Assembly: GCF_001427665.1 (NCBI RefSeq)
Contig: NZ_LMHC01000023.1
Location: forward strand, 47,012-111,011
DNA length: 64,000 nt
DNA from: Caulobacter sp. Root655
Lineage (GTDB): Bacteria > Pseudomonadota > Alphaproteobacteria > Caulobacterales > Caulobacteraceae
Direction of reading: 5' to 3'
A program made the translations under genes and the position numbers. The notes beneath the pieces were generated by a model, which saw only the letters and a list, made by a program, of their open reading frames with translations, made no database searches and was not told where the DNA came from. Position 1 is the stretch's first letter. Each line of letters starts with the position of its first letter. Positions 1 through 9,172 of the stretch are shown here, one piece after another.

Positions 1-40
1 CGGGAGAGGGTTCAGGATGATCAGGGACGCTTCATCACGC

Positions 41-76
41 AAAAAGACAGCCACCGGCGCTGGGCGCGGTGGCTGT
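41..76 (-). terminator. Rho-independent terminator of the first TonB receptor gene
   Basis: On the minus strand, about 75 bases past the receptor stop codon, a 9-bp stem (ACAGCCACC paired with GGTGGCTGT, positions 47-55 and 68-76) closes a GC-rich 12-nt interior and is followed directly by a five-T run (AAAAA at 41-45 on the plus strand). Stem plus T-run is the classic intrinsic terminator layout, in the right place and orientation to end the receptor transcript. Confidence 0.8.
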
Positions 77-150
77 TGAGTTCACCTAGGGGGAGATGAC
101 CCTCGAGCACCAGCGAGACCTTCGCCGATCCTCGAGGGAAGCTGGAGGCC

Positions 151-3096
151 TTAGAAGTCCATGGTCAGGCCCACGAACAGCGTCCGGCCCATCGGGTCGT
201 AGACGCCCGGATAGGTATTGCCGTTGCCGAAGGAGCTGAGCAGCCCGGCCGCGATCACCGGCGGGTCCTTGTCGAAGGCGTTGTTCATGCCCGCCCGCAG
301 CGCCAGTTGCTCGCGCACCTTCCAGGTCGCCGCCAGATCGAAGTAGCTGTAGGCCTTGATCTTGCGATTGATCTCTATGTAGTCGGGGCTATGCAGGGAG
401 GGATTGCTGTCGTTGCTCGACAGGCTGGTCCCACCGAAATAGCGCCAGTTGGCCGAGATCGTGGCGGGGACCCACGGCAGGGTCCAGGTCGTTCGCAGTT
501 GATGGCGCCAAGCCGGATTGGGCTGGCCGCAGGTCGGACCGAACAGGCCCTTGCAGTTGTAGGCGCCCAGACCCGGCAACTGCTCGATCTTGCGGCTGTT
601 GAGGTAGGTGCCCACGAAGCTGAAATCGAGGCTGCCCCAGTCGCCGCCCTTGGTCAGCGACGACAGGTCGAGGCGGTAGTTGCTGGTCACGTCGACGCCG
701 GAGGTCTGCAGGAAGCCCGTATTCAGGTTGGTGGCGACGATATAGCCGCGGTCGCCGAACAGCACGCCCGAGGTCGGGTCGCGATGGAACAGGCTGCAGA
801 AGTACGGATTGCCGGTCTCGGTGCACTGTTTGATCACGGTCGGGGCGTCGACCGAGCCGATATACTTGTCGACATAGATGTCGAAATAGTCGAGCGACAT
901 CGAGAAGCCCGGCAGGAAGCGCGGGGTCAGCACGACGCCGGCCGTGCGGGTGTCGGCCACTTCCGGCTTCAGGTTAGGATTGCCGCCGCCCTGGGTGACA
1001 CAGGTTTCGGCTGGGCACGGGAGGATCTTGCCATATTGGGCGGCCGTGACGCCGGTGAGCGCGCAGGCCGCGGCGGACGCCTCCAGCGTCGACATCGCGC
1101 AGGGGTCCTTCGCCGAAACATTGCCCAGCGACTGAGGCGCGAACAACTCGCTGATATTGGCCGCCCGCACCGCGCGGTTGTAGCTGGCCCGGAACCGCAC
1201 ATCCGAGGTCGGCGCATATTGCAGCTCGACCTTGTAGGTCGAGACCCGCTTGTCGAGGTAGTCGTACTTCGACGTCCGATAGCCGGCATTGACCGACAGG
1301 CTCTTGATGAACGGCGCGTCCTGGACCAGCGGCAGGTCCATTTCGCCATACATCTCGTTGACGCTGAAGGCCCCGGCGTTTTCCTTGGTGCCAGCGGCCT
1401 GGGCCAGGGCGTCGGCCTCGAACTTCAGCTCCTCGCGGCGATGCTCGACGCCGAGGGCCAGGGCGACGCCGTCATTGGCCCACGGGCTCTTGATCCCGTA
1501 CTGGCCAAGATCGCCGTTCACCGTCGCGCTCAGCACCTTCTCGCGCTGCACGCCGTGGGTGTAGGTCGGGGCATAGAGGTACTTGTAGGCCGCCGCGCTG
1601 AGGCCCTGGTACTTGAATACGTCGATCGGCACGCAGGACGGATCGGTTCCGTCGACCACCGACTTGCAGGTCGGCGTCCCGTTGACATTGACCACCTGCA
1701 GGGCCTTGGCCGCCTTGGCGTTGTCGACGTTGTTCTTGTAGCTCTCGTCGAGCACCACCTGCGAGTAGAGGAAGCCGGCGTCATAGGTCCAGCCTGGCGC
1801 GATCTCGCCGCGCGAGCCGAAGTTGATGCGGTAGGCGGTGTGGCGCAGGTCGTCGCGCCGGGGCGAACTGCCCGGCCCGGTCAACCGGTAGCCGATGAAG
1901 GTGTCCTGGTTGACGTCCGTGCCGGCGGTCGCCCCGCAGAGCGTCGCCGCCTGGGAGGCCGACATCAGCGGGTTGTTGCAGTTGATCTTGAACGTCGTCC
2001 CCTGGAACAGGGCGGACGGCGCCGCCTGCGAGAAGGTGTGGTCGTCCATGAACATGAAGCTGCCGTAGAGCTCGGCGGCCTTGCTGACTTCATAGTGCGC
2101 GAACGCGCCGGCCGTATAGCGGCTGTCCGAGCGCTGGATGTAGTTGCTGGGCGCGTAGTTGTAGAGGAACGAGCTGTCGTACGGGACCCAGGTCTTGTTC
2201 CCGTCCTTGGTGTTGTTCAGCGTCAGCCCCGCATTGGGCCCGCTGAGCAGGCTGAACAGGCCGTATTCGTTGTTGCTGGAGCCGCCGCAGACCAGGGCGT
2301 TGCTCTGGGGCCCGGTCAGGTTGAGGCCGCAGGCCGAATAGTCGCGGGTGTCCTGGGTGACCGGTTTTAGCTCGCGATAACCGACATAGAAGGTGACATT
2401 GCCCTTGCCGTCCGGGGCGTTCATCCCGAAGGCCAGGTTGACGTCGGTCCGCGCCCCGTCGGTGACCGAGCTCTCCGGAAGTTTGTAGCCCGCCGTGGTG
2501 ATCAGCGACCTGGGATAGCTGCTGTCGTTCCTGTGCTGGGCGATGCCGTACTGGGCGTCCAGCCGCACGCCGTTGAGATCCTTCTTGAGGATGAAATTGA
2601 CGACGCCGGACACGGCGTCGGACCCGTAGACCGCCGACGCGCCGCCCGTCACAACATCCACCCGATCGACCAGGGCGCTGGGAATGAAGTTCACGTCGGC
2701 GGTCTCGGTCGGCAGCATTCGCTGGCCGTCCACGAGCACCAGGACGCGGCTGGAGCCCATGTTGCGCAGGTTGACCCGCGCCGTGCCGTCCGAGCCGTTC
2801 GAGCCGTTCTCGTTGGAGTCGGCGGTGACCTGCGGCAGGCGGTTGAGCACGCTCTCGATCGAGGTGGCGCCCTGGTACTTGATCTCGTCACCGCCGACGA
2901 CGGTCATCGGACTGGCCGAGACCAGGTTGGGCCGCTTGATCCGCGACCCCGTCACCACCACCGCATCCAGGGTCGCCGGCTCGTCCGCCGTCGCGACCTC
3001 TTGGGCGAAAGCGGTCGGAACCCCAGCCACGACCGACAGGAACGCGACGGCCGCGGCTCCCGCCAAAAGATCAAGACGCGCCAGTCTGCTGCGCAT
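151..3096 (-). CDS. TonB-dependent receptor, unknown substrate
   Basis: Outer-membrane active transporter of about 981 residues. A signal peptide ends near AFAQ (about residue 31). A TonB-box/plug region follows (DAVVVTGSRIKR, then the plug segment with NLRNMGSSRVLVLVDGQR), and then a long beta-barrel ending in a C-terminal phenylalanine (GLTMDF). The ATG at 3096 is chosen because a GGAGGGG Shine-Dalgarno lies about 7 bases upstream; an in-frame TTG at 3111 overlaps that ribosome site. The plug style (GSRIKR... LNRLPQV) belongs to the large Caulobacterales/Sphingomonadales receptor group often used for sugars, peptides or oligomers. Nothing nearby names the substrate. It is monocistronic, with a terminator downstream. 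Confidence 0.93.
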   Translation of the reverse strand: MRSRLARLDLLAGAAAVAFLSVVAGVPTAFAQEVATADEPATLDAVVVTGSRIKRPNLVSASPMTVVGGDEIKYQGATSIESVLNRLPQVTADSNENGSNGSDGTARVNLRNMGSSRVLVLVDGQRMLPTETADVNFIPSALVDRVDVVTGGASAVYGSDAVSGVVNFILKKDLNGVRLDAQYGIAQHRNDSSYPRSLITTAGYKLPESSVTDGARTDVNLAFGMNAPDGKGNVTFYVGYRELKPVTQDTRDYSACGLNLTGPQSNALVCGGSSNNEYGLFSLLSGPNAGLTLNNTKDGNKTWVPYDSSFLYNYAPSNYIQRSDSRYTAGAFAHYEVSKAAELYGSFMFMDDHTFSQAAPSALFQGTTFKINCNNPLMSASQAATLCGATAGTDVNQDTFIGYRLTGPGSSPRRDDLRHTAYRINFGSRGEIAPGWTYDAGFLYSQVVLDESYKNNVDNAKAAKALQVVNVNGTPTCKSVVDGTDPSCVPIDVFKYQGLSAAAYKYLYAPTYTHGVQREKVLSATVNGDLGQYGIKSPWANDGVALALGVEHRREELKFEADALAQAAGTKENAGAFSVNEMYGEMDLPLVQDAPFIKSLSVNAGYRTSKYDYLDKRVSTYKVELQYAPTSDVRFRASYNRAVRAANISELFAPQSLGNVSAKDPCAMSTLEASAAACALTGVTAAQYGKILPCPAETCVTQGGGNPNLKPEVADTRTAGVVLTPRFLPGFSMSLDYFDIYVDKYIGSVDAPTVIKQCTETGNPYFCSLFHRDPTSGVLFGDRGYIVATNLNTGFLQTSGVDVTSNYRLDLSSLTKGGDWGSLDFSFVGTYLNSRKIEQLPGLGAYNCKGLFGPTCGQPNPAWRHQLRTTWTLPWVPATISANWRYFGGTSLSSNDSNPSLHSPDYIEINRKIKAYSYFDLAATWKVREQLALRAGMNNAFDKDPPVIAAGLLSSFGNGNTYPGVYDPMGRTLFVGLTMDF

Positions 3097-3139
3097 GGAA
3101 GTCCCCTCCAACGTCGCGCCTCCGATAGACGCGCTTCGA

Positions 3140-3205
3140 CTTCAGGAAGGCATGATTGTATGATTTATGTCAAATATCTTATACGATATACGTATAATGC
3201 CGTGC
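3140..3205. promoter_or_regulatory. AT-rich upstream region of the TonB receptor gene
   Basis: A short AT-rich block stands out from its GC-rich surroundings just upstream of the receptor start. It contains a perfect 10-bp palindrome TATACGTATA (3187-3196) and several -10-like hexamers. Position and composition suggest the promoter/operator of the receptor; no specific regulator can be named. Confidence 0.35.
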
Positions 3206-3299
3206 GAAGAGCCCGTTTTAGTGACGCCTTCGGGCCCCCTTCGAGGCCCCGCGGAATGTCGATCGCCCGACTTCGTTGGGCGTGCGGCGGCGCCTGCCG

Positions 3300-3449
3300 C
3301 GCCGCCGGCTTCCAGCTTCTCGCGCGACTTGCTCAGATGGTTGTCGATAGTCCGCTCGGGCGCGGCGCTCCGGACAGGCGGGCGTCGATGAGCTCGCCAC
3401 GGGAGAACACCCGCATGGGCGCCCTGGCCCAGGCTAGCGCGGAAAATCG
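3300..3449 (-). pseudogene. Relic of an OmpR/PhoB-family response regulator (winged-helix end)
   Basis: Read on the minus strand, one frame gives ALAWARAPMRVFSRGELID, the hallmark of the OmpR winged helix (usually '...P.RVlSRdeLl'). A neighbouring frame then continues with APERTIDNHLSKSREKLEA, the recognition-helix segment (usually 'dRtvDvHIsrLRkKLe'). The two match parts of one domain but lie one base out of frame, with the break near 3362. No receiver domain or usable start precedes it and the usual C-terminal hairpin is lost, so this is a frameshifted, truncated fragment. Confidence 0.65.
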
Positions 3450-3488
3450 ACAGCCTTCCCCGCGGGCGGATCGACGGCTGTAAAGCCG

Positions 3489-4286
3489 CTATCGCGGGCG
3501 CGGAACCCGCATGGCGAGGATCTCTCGGGTCCGCCGCGTGATGCCGTAGAGCATGCCTTTATCGCTCTCATCCCAATCGATGGCTTGGCCTTCGGCCTCC
3601 ATGGCCAAGGTCTCGACGTGGTCCAGCACGCCGCCGCCCATGGGCAGCCGCAGGACGTACAGTTCCGGCAGGTCGTGGCCACTCAGATAGAGCTTGCCGT
3701 CCGGACCCCAGCCGCCGCCCGAGATACTCATCGGCGCGATGCGCTCCAGCACGATGGCCGGAAGACCCCAGGCCTCCAGCCGCCGCCACTGGTCGTCGAA
3801 CTTCACCAGGGTGGTGTGCCGGTGGTCACGCGGCGCTTCGCCGCCCTTGCCGTCATAGTTGGCGAACATCGCCCACCAGAAGCCGTCGTGGCGGTCGATC
3901 CAGGTGACCGAGCCCGTACCCAGGCCCAACGAGATACTGCGCCTGTGGGCCAGGGTCATCGGATCGAACACCTCGACGGTGCTGACATGAGGCGTGCCGG
4001 GAAAGTTGGAACTGGCGCAGACCAGGTCCTTGGCGATCACGGCGCATGAGTTGATGTGGGGGAAGCGAGCCTTCTCGCCGACCCACTCCGCCCGTTTCTC
4101 CCCGGTCTTCTTGTCGAAGCGGACCAGCTTGAAGTTGCTGACCGCATAGACGTCGTTGGGGCCGACGGCGGCGCCCTGGCCGGCGTCGCCGTCATAGCGA
4201 CGCACGGTCTCGGCCTCGCGGGTGATCGCGGGAACGGGTTTATCGGCCGCCTGCAGCATCAGCGCCGCGAAGAGTTCCAGAACCAT
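3489..4286 (-). CDS. Secreted beta-propeller-like protein of unknown function
   Basis: 265 residues. The ATG at 4286 has GGAGA upstream. A short hydrophobic start (MVLELFAALMLQAADK) suggests export. The body has repeated strand-like segments with 'G.DG.LY.SGHD.PELYVL' and 'W.MFANYDGKGG' that look like blades of a YVTN/SMP-30-like propeller, but no catalytic motif is recognised. No operon partner: an OmpR relic and the receptor promoter lie downstream, and a 329-base intergenic stretch with a REP-like motif lies upstream. The product is best left as hypothetical; its reading frame and codon use look genuine. Confidence 0.75.
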   Translation of the reverse strand: MVLELFAALMLQAADKPVPAITREAETVRRYDGDAGQGAAVGPNDVYAVSNFKLVRFDKKTGEKRAEWVGEKARFPHINSCAVIAKDLVCASSNFPGTPHVSTVEVFDPMTLAHRRSISLGLGTGSVTWIDRHDGFWWAMFANYDGKGGEAPRDHRHTTLVKFDDQWRRLEAWGLPAIVLERIAPMSISGGGWGPDGKLYLSGHDLPELYVLRLPMGGGVLDHVETLAMEAEGQAIDWDESDKGMLYGITRRTREILAMRVPRPR

Positions 4287-4327
4287 CGATCGTTCTCCGT
4301 CTTCCGCCTTCGGGACCGAAAACCTCG

Positions 4328-4350
4328 CCCTTCGACAAGCTCAGGATGAG
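4328..4350. repeat. Single copy of a REP-like dispersed motif
   Basis: The stretch beginning CCCTTCGACAAGCTCAGG matches, from memory, a short dispersed motif common between genes of many alphaproteobacterial and other GC-rich genomes. Only one copy is seen in this window. The rest of the 4287-4615 gap holds nothing else recognisable; a promoter for the PAAR cassette is presumably here but is not obvious. Confidence 0.5.
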
Positions 4351-4615
4351 TTTTCTACTGAACGGCGGTCAAATGGTCCTCATCCAGGCCTCAGCCACAC
4401 CGTCCGCGGTGGCCGAGCACGCGGCGGAGTTCTTGCCCCACTGAAGATCCAGCGTGAATTTCAATGCAATTTAGAGGATTGTCCGGCCGTCACGCGAACG
4501 ATAACGTCGCGCCATACATGGATCGGCCAGCGCCCGGACTCGGGGGGCGAGCGTGACCGGACCGCTTCGCTCGTAGCCGCTTCTGTTGAGGTGGATAGTG
4601 CCGCCCGCGTCAAGA

Positions 4616-4930
4616 ATGACTGATCTGGAAGCGTGTCCGATGGTGGGCGTGAGCCCCATTGTCACCGGGGCGGCGACCGTGTTCATCGAAGGGCTTCCCG
4701 CGGCCCGCAAGGGCGACAAGCTGGGTTGTGGCGGCGTAACCCAGATTGAATCCGGCTCGCCTACCGTTTCCATCGAAGGATCGCTGGCCGCGCGCATAAC
4801 CGACACCACCTGTCACAAGGGCGTGCTCACCACGGGCGCTTTGACGGTCCTGATCGGCAACGGCGGCGCAGGTCGGTCAACGACCTTGGATGACGCCCAT
4901 CGCAACTCAGCCCCCTTCGTTCGTGCCTGA
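4616..4930 (+). CDS. PAAR-domain spike-tip protein
   Basis: 104 residues, all PAAR: the typical start with ACPMVG, repeated 'G.ptV.I.G.pAAR.gD' strands, CGGVTQIESGS, and a second lap with TTCHKGVL. Cysteine and histidine residues (Cys in ACP, CGG and TCH, plus the His) are placed to bind the tip metal. PAAR proteins cap the VgrG trimer of a T6SS spike and carry or recruit effectors. ATG 4616 begins at the usual domain edge; an upstream in-frame TTG (4586) would add 10 residues without a better ribosome site. The gene overlaps the start of the Rhs gene by 41 bases, which argues for co-translation and co-loading. Confidence 0.88.
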   Translation: MTDLEACPMVGVSPIVTGAATVFIEGLPAARKGDKLGCGGVTQIESGSPTVSIEGSLAARITDTTCHKGVLTTGALTVLIGNGGAGRSTTLDDAHRNSAPFVRA

Positions 4931-7900
4931 GGCCATGGCTGCTGGGCCCCACGAAGCTGGTTCGCCGAATGGCGTTCAAACGCCGCTGCACCTTCGGCGC
5001 ATAGCACCCTCCTACCTGCGGGAGGCGGCCGACGCGGGGAACCTCTATGCGGTCGTCGATGGCTGCGCGGCGCCGACGATTTCCGATCTGGCGCGGTCGC
5101 TTGGCCCGGGCCGAGCCGCCTGCCTGTACCTTGGCGACGCGGCGACCAACTACGGCGACAAGGCGCCCTATCTGCTGCAGGTCGATAGCGCCTTGGCCGC
5201 ATCGCTGGGCGATGGCGCCAGCGATGCGGCCTGGGGCTGTTTCGTCGTGTCGTCGAGCGGCTTCGAGGCGGTGCGCCGACATCTGCGCGGCTGGCTGACG
5301 GTCAATTCACCGGAGGGCGAGGCCTGGCTGTTCAGATTCTGGGACCCTCGGCTCCTGCCCGTCTTCCTGCGCGCCTCCCGGCCCGACGAGCTGAACGCGT
5401 TTTTCGGCCCTATCGACGCCTTCGCCGTCGTCGATCCCGCCGGCGACGCCTTCGCGGCCTGGCGGGACACGGCGACCACCGAGGTCGCGCCGCGCCGGCC
5501 CGTCGGGGGCCGCTACGCCATCAGCCAAGCCCAGGTGACCGCGTTCCGCCGCGCCGGCATGGCCGACAGCCTGGTCAAGACGTTCTCCGAACCGCAGTCG
5601 GCGCGCCGCGACCCTGACAGCGATACGGTGCTGGTCCGCGCGCCGGACGGCGGGATCACCCAGATGGTCCCGGGCGAGGACGGCGCGATCGGCGCGGTGA
5701 TCAGTCCCCTGGGTCGCCGCTGGTCGATGGACTATCGGGAGGACGGCAAGCTCGTCCGCCTGGTGACGCCGACGGGCTCGGAATTGACTCTGCGGCACGA
5801 CGCGGCGGGACACGTGGCTAGCGTCGCCCGGGATGGCGTCGAGCGCTTCCAGGCCATTCACGACCTGCACGGACGCGTGCAACGGATCGATTTTCCCGAC
5901 GGCACCGCCGCCCACACCGCCTACGCCCTCGAGGGTCGGGCGGCGTTGGCCGATACCGACGGCGACCTGGTGTCGGCGCGCCGCGACCGATTGGGACATG
6001 TCGAGCAGTTCGGCTACGACCGCGAGCGCCTCGTCGCGGCGGTCGACGGCGCCGGAAACGCCACGCGCTTCGCTTATGAGACCTCGCGCCGGCCCGACGC
6101 GACCGTGTTCGCCGACGGACGCCGCGAGACCTACGACTACGACCCCGCCGGTCACCTCCTGCGGCTCGCGCGGACCGACGGTGCGACGCTCAACATCCGG
6201 TGCGACGACAAGGGTCGCCCGCTCCGGATCGCCGTCCAGGGCGGCGACGAAGCCACCTTCGAATACGACGGCGAGGGTCGCCTCGTCGCCGCCCGCAACG
6301 CGCTCTGCGCTCTGGCCTGGCGCTACGACGCCGCCGGCCGGGTGGTGGAGGAGCGGCAGGGCGAGGTCGTCGTCGGCTACCGGTACGACGAGGTCGGCCT
6401 GGTGGGCCTGACCTATCCCACCGGCGAGACCGTCGCCTATCGCCGCGACCTGGACCAGCGCGTCGTCGAGATCAGCGACTGGTCGGGCCAGCCCTATCGG
6501 GTCGATTATGGCGAAAACGACGCCGCCTGGCGGCTGACGGGCCCCGACGGCCTCGTCTCGACCGCCTGGCAGAACCGCGTCGGACTGACCACCGCGGTGA
6601 AGGTCGAGGTCGGCGGCGCGGCCCTCTGGGAGACCGCCTACGCCTATGACGACGAGGATCGGCTGCGCGAGCGGCGCGACCCGCGCCTGGGCGTGGTGAC
6701 CTATGACTATGACGCCGAAGGTCAGCTGACCAGCGTGGCGCGCGGCTCGAGCGTCGAGCGGTTCGCCTATGACGGAGCCGGCAACCGCACGCTCAGCGGG
6801 GCCGGAGCGGCGGCCTTCGATCCGCTCAACCGCATGCTGTCGCAAGGCGCCAGCCGCTTTGCCCATGACGACCGCGGCGCGATGATCGAGCGGGCGGGCC
6901 CCGAGGGTGTCTGGCGCTTCACCCATGACGCCTTCGATCGCCTGGCCTCGGCCCAGGACCAGTGGGGGCGGCGCGTCACCTTCGGTTACGACCCCCTCGG
7001 CCGGCGGATCTGGAAACGCGCCGTGGCCGGGCCGCTGGAGACGATCACCCACTTCGTCTGGGCCGGCGAGCAGGTCATCCGCGAGACCACCCAGATCAAC
7101 GGCCAGGACTATGTCTGGGACCTTGGCGATTCCGCCAAGCCCGGGGCCCGCGACTACCTCTACTGGCCCCAGGGCTGGACGCCGCTGCTGCTGCGCGAAG
7201 GCGGGACCGTCTATCGCTATCATACCGACCCGGCCGGCGTGCCCGTCCGGCTGACGGCGCCAGGCGGCCGCACCGTGTGGGAGGCCGATCTCGACGCCTT
7301 CGGCCAGGCCCAGGTTAGGGTCGGCGAGATCGCCCAACCCTTGCGGCTGCCCGGCCAGTACGCCGACGACGAGTTCGGCCTGGGCCTGCACTATAACCGC
7401 TTCCGCTACTACGACCCGGCGATCGGCCGCTACATCAGCCGCGACCCGATCGGGGTGGCGGGCGGGCTGAACCTCTACCTCTACGCCGGCAACGACCCGA
7501 TCAACCGCGCCGACCCGCTGGGTCTGTGGTGGAAGATGGCGCTGACGGTCCTGGCGGCGGTGGCGGTGGCCGCCGTGGTCGTCCTCACGGCCCCGATCTC
7601 CGGGCCTCTGCTGCTCCTTGCGGCCGGGGCGGCGGCGGGCGCGGCGGCGGGCATGGTCAACGAGGCCCTGAACCAGGAGACCTTCTGCCTTCACTGCATC
7701 CTGCTGGCGGGCCTGAAGGGCGCTGCGGTGGGCGCGATTGCGTCGGTTCCATTCATGTTCCTGCCCGCCGCCGCCGGCTACGCCGCCTTCGCCGGCGTCG
7801 GGGGCCTGAGCGGGTTCATCGGCTATGCCGCGGACTGGGCGATGACCCCCGGCGCGGAGTGGAGCTGGAAGTCGGCGGCGATCGCCACCGGCCTGGGCGC

Positions 7901-8396
7901 CGTCCTGGGGCCAGCGGCCAAGTACGTCGGCGGGCGGATCGCGGCGCGAAGGCCTGTCGCTTCAAATCCGGAGCCGCCCCCCGCGACGAGCGGAAGAACG
8001 CGCGGACCCGACGGTCGATTTACCTCGAGCGGCGAAGCCCCGGCCGTCTACAATCGATCCACTCAATATCCGAGCGGCTATCGGGCGGGCGTCGTGGACG
8101 AAGTGCTCGACGCCAATACGATCCGCAGCGGCCCCAACGCCGGAAAGGTTCGCACCGCCGACGGCGACATCGTGGCGAGAAATGACCCCAGGCTTACGAT
8201 CGAACATAACAAACCCGTTGTGGAGCATTGGAACGAAACTGGATACAATTCCACCAGGGGCGTTCGAAACGACTTCTACAACAATACAGACAACATGAGC
8301 CTCCGACTTCGTTCCGCCAACAGCGCGGATGGTGGCAGAATGTCTGCATCGGGCATTCGATATCGCCAAGATGTTGGAACGAGTTATTCGAGATAG
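4890..8396 (+). CDS. Rhs effector with fused DUF4123 adaptor domain and C-terminal HNH-like toxin
   Basis: 1168 residues. Residues about 51-175 form a DUF4123 (Tap/TEC-type adaptor) domain: NLYAVVDG at the start, RRHLRGWLTV, LFRFWDPRLLP and a closing FFGPID. Residues about 220-870 are YD/RHS repeats (many 'YDyDaeG.L', 'RFAYDGAGN') ending in the core signature YNRFRYYDPAIGRYISRDPI and DPLGL. Next come hydrophobic, possibly membrane-spanning segments (about 878-990). The variable tip has EHNKPVVEHWN then NNTDNMSLRLRSANSADGG, reminiscent of HNH/EndoVII-type nuclease toxins. Base composition drops from about 7970 on, as expected where Rhs tips are swapped. DUF4123 is normally a separate chaperone gene; here it is part of the cargo. 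ATG 4890 is used; an in-frame ATG at 4935 would also keep all domains. Confidence 0.9.
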   Translation: MTPIATQPPSFVPEAMAAGPHEAGSPNGVQTPLHLRRIAPSYLREAADAGNLYAVVDGCAAPTISDLARSLGPGRAACLYLGDAATNYGDKAPYLLQVDSALAASLGDGASDAAWGCFVVSSSGFEAVRRHLRGWLTVNSPEGEAWLFRFWDPRLLPVFLRASRPDELNAFFGPIDAFAVVDPAGDAFAAWRDTATTEVAPRRPVGGRYAISQAQVTAFRRAGMADSLVKTFSEPQSARRDPDSDTVLVRAPDGGITQMVPGEDGAIGAVISPLGRRWSMDYREDGKLVRLVTPTGSELTLRHDAAGHVASVARDGVERFQAIHDLHGRVQRIDFPDGTAAHTAYALEGRAALADTDGDLVSARRDRLGHVEQFGYDRERLVAAVDGAGNATRFAYETSRRPDATVFADGRRETYDYDPAGHLLRLARTDGATLNIRCDDKGRPLRIAVQGGDEATFEYDGEGRLVAARNALCALAWRYDAAGRVVEERQGEVVVGYRYDEVGLVGLTYPTGETVAYRRDLDQRVVEISDWSGQPYRVDYGENDAAWRLTGPDGLVSTAWQNRVGLTTAVKVEVGGAALWETAYAYDDEDRLRERRDPRLGVVTYDYDAEGQLTSVARGSSVERFAYDGAGNRTLSGAGAAAFDPLNRMLSQGASRFAHDDRGAMIERAGPEGVWRFTHDAFDRLASAQDQWGRRVTFGYDPLGRRIWKRAVAGPLETITHFVWAGEQVIRETTQINGQDYVWDLGDSAKPGARDYLYWPQGWTPLLLREGGTVYRYHTDPAGVPVRLTAPGGRTVWEADLDAFGQAQVRVGEIAQPLRLPGQYADDEFGLGLHYNRFRYYDPAIGRYISRDPIGVAGGLNLYLYAGNDPINRADPLGLWWKMALTVLAAVAVAAVVVLTAPISGPLLLLAAGAAAGAAAGMVNEALNQETFCLHCILLAGLKGAAVGAIASVPFMFLPAAAGYAAFAGVGGLSGFIGYAADWAMTPGAEWSWKSAAIATGLGAVLGPAAKYVGGRIAARRPVASNPEPPPATSGRTRGPDGRFTSSGEAPAVYNRSTQYPSGYRAGVVDEVLDANTIRSGPNAGKVRTADGDIVARNDPRLTIEHNKPVVEHWNETGYNSTRGVRNDFYNNTDNMSLRLRSANSADGGRMSASGIRYRQDVGTSYSR

Positions 8397-8409
8397 ATAG
8401 AGAATCGAA

Positions 8410-9138
8410 ATGATTACGATTTCAAAATTGAAAGATAACTTCTATCCGGTCGACGAAATCGATGGAAACGTCGTAAGATGCGGTGACGAGCTGCCAAAAA
8501 CGACGATCTATACGTACTTCATGATCTGCAATGCTCCCGCGCATTCTCCGATTACGGTATCCGACAATAAAATTGACGATGAATTCGCCAAGCTGGTCTT
8601 GAAATCCCGCGGCTGCGAAGGCGCGATCGGCCTGACCAAGGCGGAACTCGCGCCGAACAGCTATGGCTTTTCACATGTGCTCTACGTCCCCCCTCAGTAT
8701 CACTCCGAACTGAAGGGGCGGCTGGACGCCGATCGCGACAAGGTCACGCTTTGCATCCCCATCTTCAAATCGGAATTCTCGGGATCGGAGACACTTGAGG
8801 AGTTCACCGAACTACGGAAACACGTCGTTCCAACATATCGCTGGGACCGGGAAGTCACGCCGAAGATCTCCCTTCGTTTTGACAACATCAAGACAAAGAG
8901 CGGAACTGGGGACGGCTACGTCTACGCGCGCTTTGAACAGGTTCTCAAGGAAGTGGAAAATCTTCTTGGCGACAGAGACGGCTTCATCGAGATCCTCAAC
9001 TACAAAAATGACGTTGTGGAGATCGTGTTTTCAAAGGAAGAGGAATTTTCCTGGATCCGGAATCGCGACGACGCGGCGGGCGAGCCCATTCTGATCGACG
9101 CAATCCGCGCCAAACTGTGGACCTTCCTCACGGAGTGA
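8410..9138 (+). CDS. Putative immunity protein for the Rhs toxin
   Basis: 242 residues, no signal peptide or membrane segment, starting 13 bases after the Rhs stop. No known family is recognised. Its position right after a polymorphic toxin tip, its cytoplasmic character (fitting a nuclease target in the cytosol) and its lower GC content, shared with the toxin tip but not the Rhs core, are the reasons for the call. The C-terminal half has acidic helices (DGFIEILNYKNDVVEIVFSK). Immunity is inferred from location only. Confidence 0.65.
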   Translation: MITISKLKDNFYPVDEIDGNVVRCGDELPKTTIYTYFMICNAPAHSPITVSDNKIDDEFAKLVLKSRGCEGAIGLTKAELAPNSYGFSHVLYVPPQYHSELKGRLDADRDKVTLCIPIFKSEFSGSETLEEFTELRKHVVPTYRWDREVTPKISLRFDNIKTKSGTGDGYVYARFEQVLKEVENLLGDRDGFIEILNYKNDVVEIVFSKEEEFSWIRNRDDAAGEPILIDAIRAKLWTFLTE

Positions 9139-9172
9139 ACGCGACGTCGACGCGGAGAGCGACGTCGGTCGA

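Noticed and set aside
307..2370. Long open frame on the plus strand opposite the first TonB receptor
   Set aside because: Mirror frame of a GC-rich gene: Arg/Ala/Gly-rich, no motif, and the opposite strand has a clear receptor.
5307..7694. 795-residue open frame antisense to the Rhs gene
   Set aside because: Composition-driven shadow of the repetitive Rhs core; no ribosome site or domain.
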